The notes beneath the pieces are model-generated. The model saw nothing but the letters and a program-made list of their open reading frames with translations. It was not told the origin of the DNA and ran no database searches. A program made the translations under genes and the position numbers. A stretch of 28,252 nucleotides of DNA from Enterococcus_D entomosocium (GTDB taxonomy: Bacteria; Bacillota; Bacilli; Lactobacillales; Enterococcaceae): NCBI RefSeq assembly GCF_030441895.1, contig NZ_JARJAS010000031.1; one strand, given 5' to 3'. Of the stretch, positions 27,444-28,252 are shown in pieces; the stretch's first letter is position 1, and each line of letters begins with the position of its first letter.

Positions 27444-28252
27444 GGTTCTGTTGCAAAGTTTTAAATCTACTATCAAATAAGGTAGAATAATAGAAAAAGA
27501 TAGCAGGAGGAATGACGATGAATCATTTTAAAGGAAAGCAATTTCAGCAGGATGTGATTATTGTAGCCGTGGGCTACTATCTTCGTTATAACCTTAGCTA
27601 TCGTGAAGTTCAAGAAATCTTATATGATCGTGGCATTAACGTTTCTCATACGACGATTTATCGTTGGGTGCAAGAATATGGCAAACTACTCTATCAAATT
27701 TGGAAAAAGAAAAATAAAAAATCCTTTTATTCATGGAAAATGGATGAAACGTACATCAAAATTAAAGGAAAATGGCATTATTTGTATCGAGCCATCGATG
27801 CAGATGGTTTAACCTTGGATATTTGGTTACGTAAAAAACGGGACACACAAGCAGCCTATGCTTTTCTTAAGCGGTTAGTGAAGCAGTTTGATGAACCGAA
27901 GGTTGTAGTCACAGATAAAGCCCCCTCTATTACAAGTGCCTTTAAGAAACTAAAAGAATACGGCTTTTATCAAGGGACAGAACATCGTACCATTAAATAC
28001 CTGAATAATTTGATTGAACAAGACCATCGTCCAGTAAAGAGACGCAATAAATTCTATCGAAGTTTACGCACTGCCTCTACCACGATTAAAGGTATGGAAG
28101 CCATCCGAGGATTATATAAGAAAACCCGAAAAGAAGGCACTCTCTTCGGGTTTTCGGTCTGTACTGAAATCAAGGTATTATTGGGAATCCCAGCTTAAAT
28201 CATAGATACCGTAAGGGATTTTATTCTTTATTTAAAACTTTGCAACAGAACC
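27444..28252 (+). mobile_element. IS1216 (IS6 family), complete
   Basis: The element is 809 bp with perfect 23-bp terminal inverted repeats (27444-27466 and 28230-28252, outer bases GGTTCTGTTGCAAAG). It has one transposase gene. The flanks (CTGCCCTC before; GGGTCTTT after, read at 128-135 across the circle) are not an 8-bp duplication. IS6 elements move by replicative cointegration and cause adjacent deletions, which fits the loss of the middle of topB. A 10-bp hairpin (AAAACCCGAA, 28121-28130, with 28145-28154) lies within the end of the transposase gene. Confidence 0.97.
27518..28198 (+). CDS. IS1216 transposase
   Basis: This 226-residue IS6 family transposase has an N-terminal helix-turn-helix (about 25-52, LSYREVQEILYDRGINVSHT) and the DDE catalytic triad Asp76 (KMDETY), Asp133 (VTDKAPS) and Glu167 (LNNLIEQDHR). 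The start at 27518 is nine bases after AGGAGG; the ATG at 27512 is only three bases after it. It looks intact and can mediate cointegrates with other IS1216-bearing molecules, a main route for spread of resistance in enterococci. Confidence 0.95.
   Translation: MNHFKGKQFQQDVIIVAVGYYLRYNLSYREVQEILYDRGINVSHTTIYRWVQEYGKLLYQIWKKKNKKSFYSWKMDETYIKIKGKWHYLYRAIDADGLTLDIWLRKKRDTQAAYAFLKRLVKQFDEPKVVVTDKAPSITSAFKKLKEYGFYQGTEHRTIKYLNNLIEQDHRPVKRRNKFYRSLRTASTTIKGMEAIRGLYKKTRKEGTLFGFSVCTEIKVLLGIPA

Noticed and set aside
1..28252. IS1216-bounded composite transposon (pseudo-compound element)
   Set aside because: The two end copies are the same 127 bases as one element in a circular reading; the content between them is a plasmid backbone.

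Overview
The window is most likely a whole Inc18-family conjugative plasmid of a low-GC Firmicute, in the pIP501/pAMbeta1/pSM19035 group and probably from Enterococcus. Gene-by-gene likeness supports this: RepR initiator with its copy-control leader, beta-type resolvase, delta-omega-epsilon-zeta segregation and addiction genes, and a complete pIP501-type tra operon. Bases 1-127 are identical to 28126-28252, so the sequence probably closes on itself as a circle of about 28,125 bp. The shared stretch is the end of an IS1216 copy, so another IS1216 junction could mimic closure. I recognise no antibiotic-resistance gene.

Layout. 1-231: end of IS1216 and the first 34 codons of topB. 231-1180: beta recombinase, a small upstream ORF, promoter and terminator. 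1181-2216: a PadR regulator with a DUF2812 membrane protein behind a long perfect dyad. 2221-4719: replication module (oriR, repR, attenuator, antisense RNAIII, copR, omega-binding heptads). 4865-19588: tra operon on the minus strand, traA to traO, covering relaxase, pilin-like protein, VirB4 ATPase, peptidoglycan hydrolase, coupling protein, VirB6- and VirB8-like proteins, and an LPXTG surface protein. 19688-19741: oriT with an RSF1010-type nic motif. 19880-22101: leading region, entering the recipient first, with two small plus-strand genes, three minus-strand genes (one J-domain) and a roughly 300-bp imperfect dyad. 22115-24541: zeta, epsilon, omega, delta. 24549-26108: a tandem-GNAT acetyltransferase unit with a candidate leader peptide, bracketed by inverted copies of a 25-bp sequence. 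26112-28252: the rest of topB, cut by IS1216.

How it works together. Omega heptad arrays lie at the copR, delta and omega promoters, tying copy number to partition. RepR is limited by CopR and by RNAIII-driven attenuation. TraA would nick oriT on the plus strand, so the leading region enters first and the tra genes last. The minus-strand leading genes would have the incoming strand as their template, and the large dyad sits just upstream of them, so it is a candidate single-strand promoter or single-strand origin. Other points of interest are a coupling protein that appears split over two overlapping genes (traI/traJ), a TraF that resembles EssB/YukC of type VII secretion, a CopR that looks diverged beside a standard RepR, and the IS1216-associated deletion in topB.
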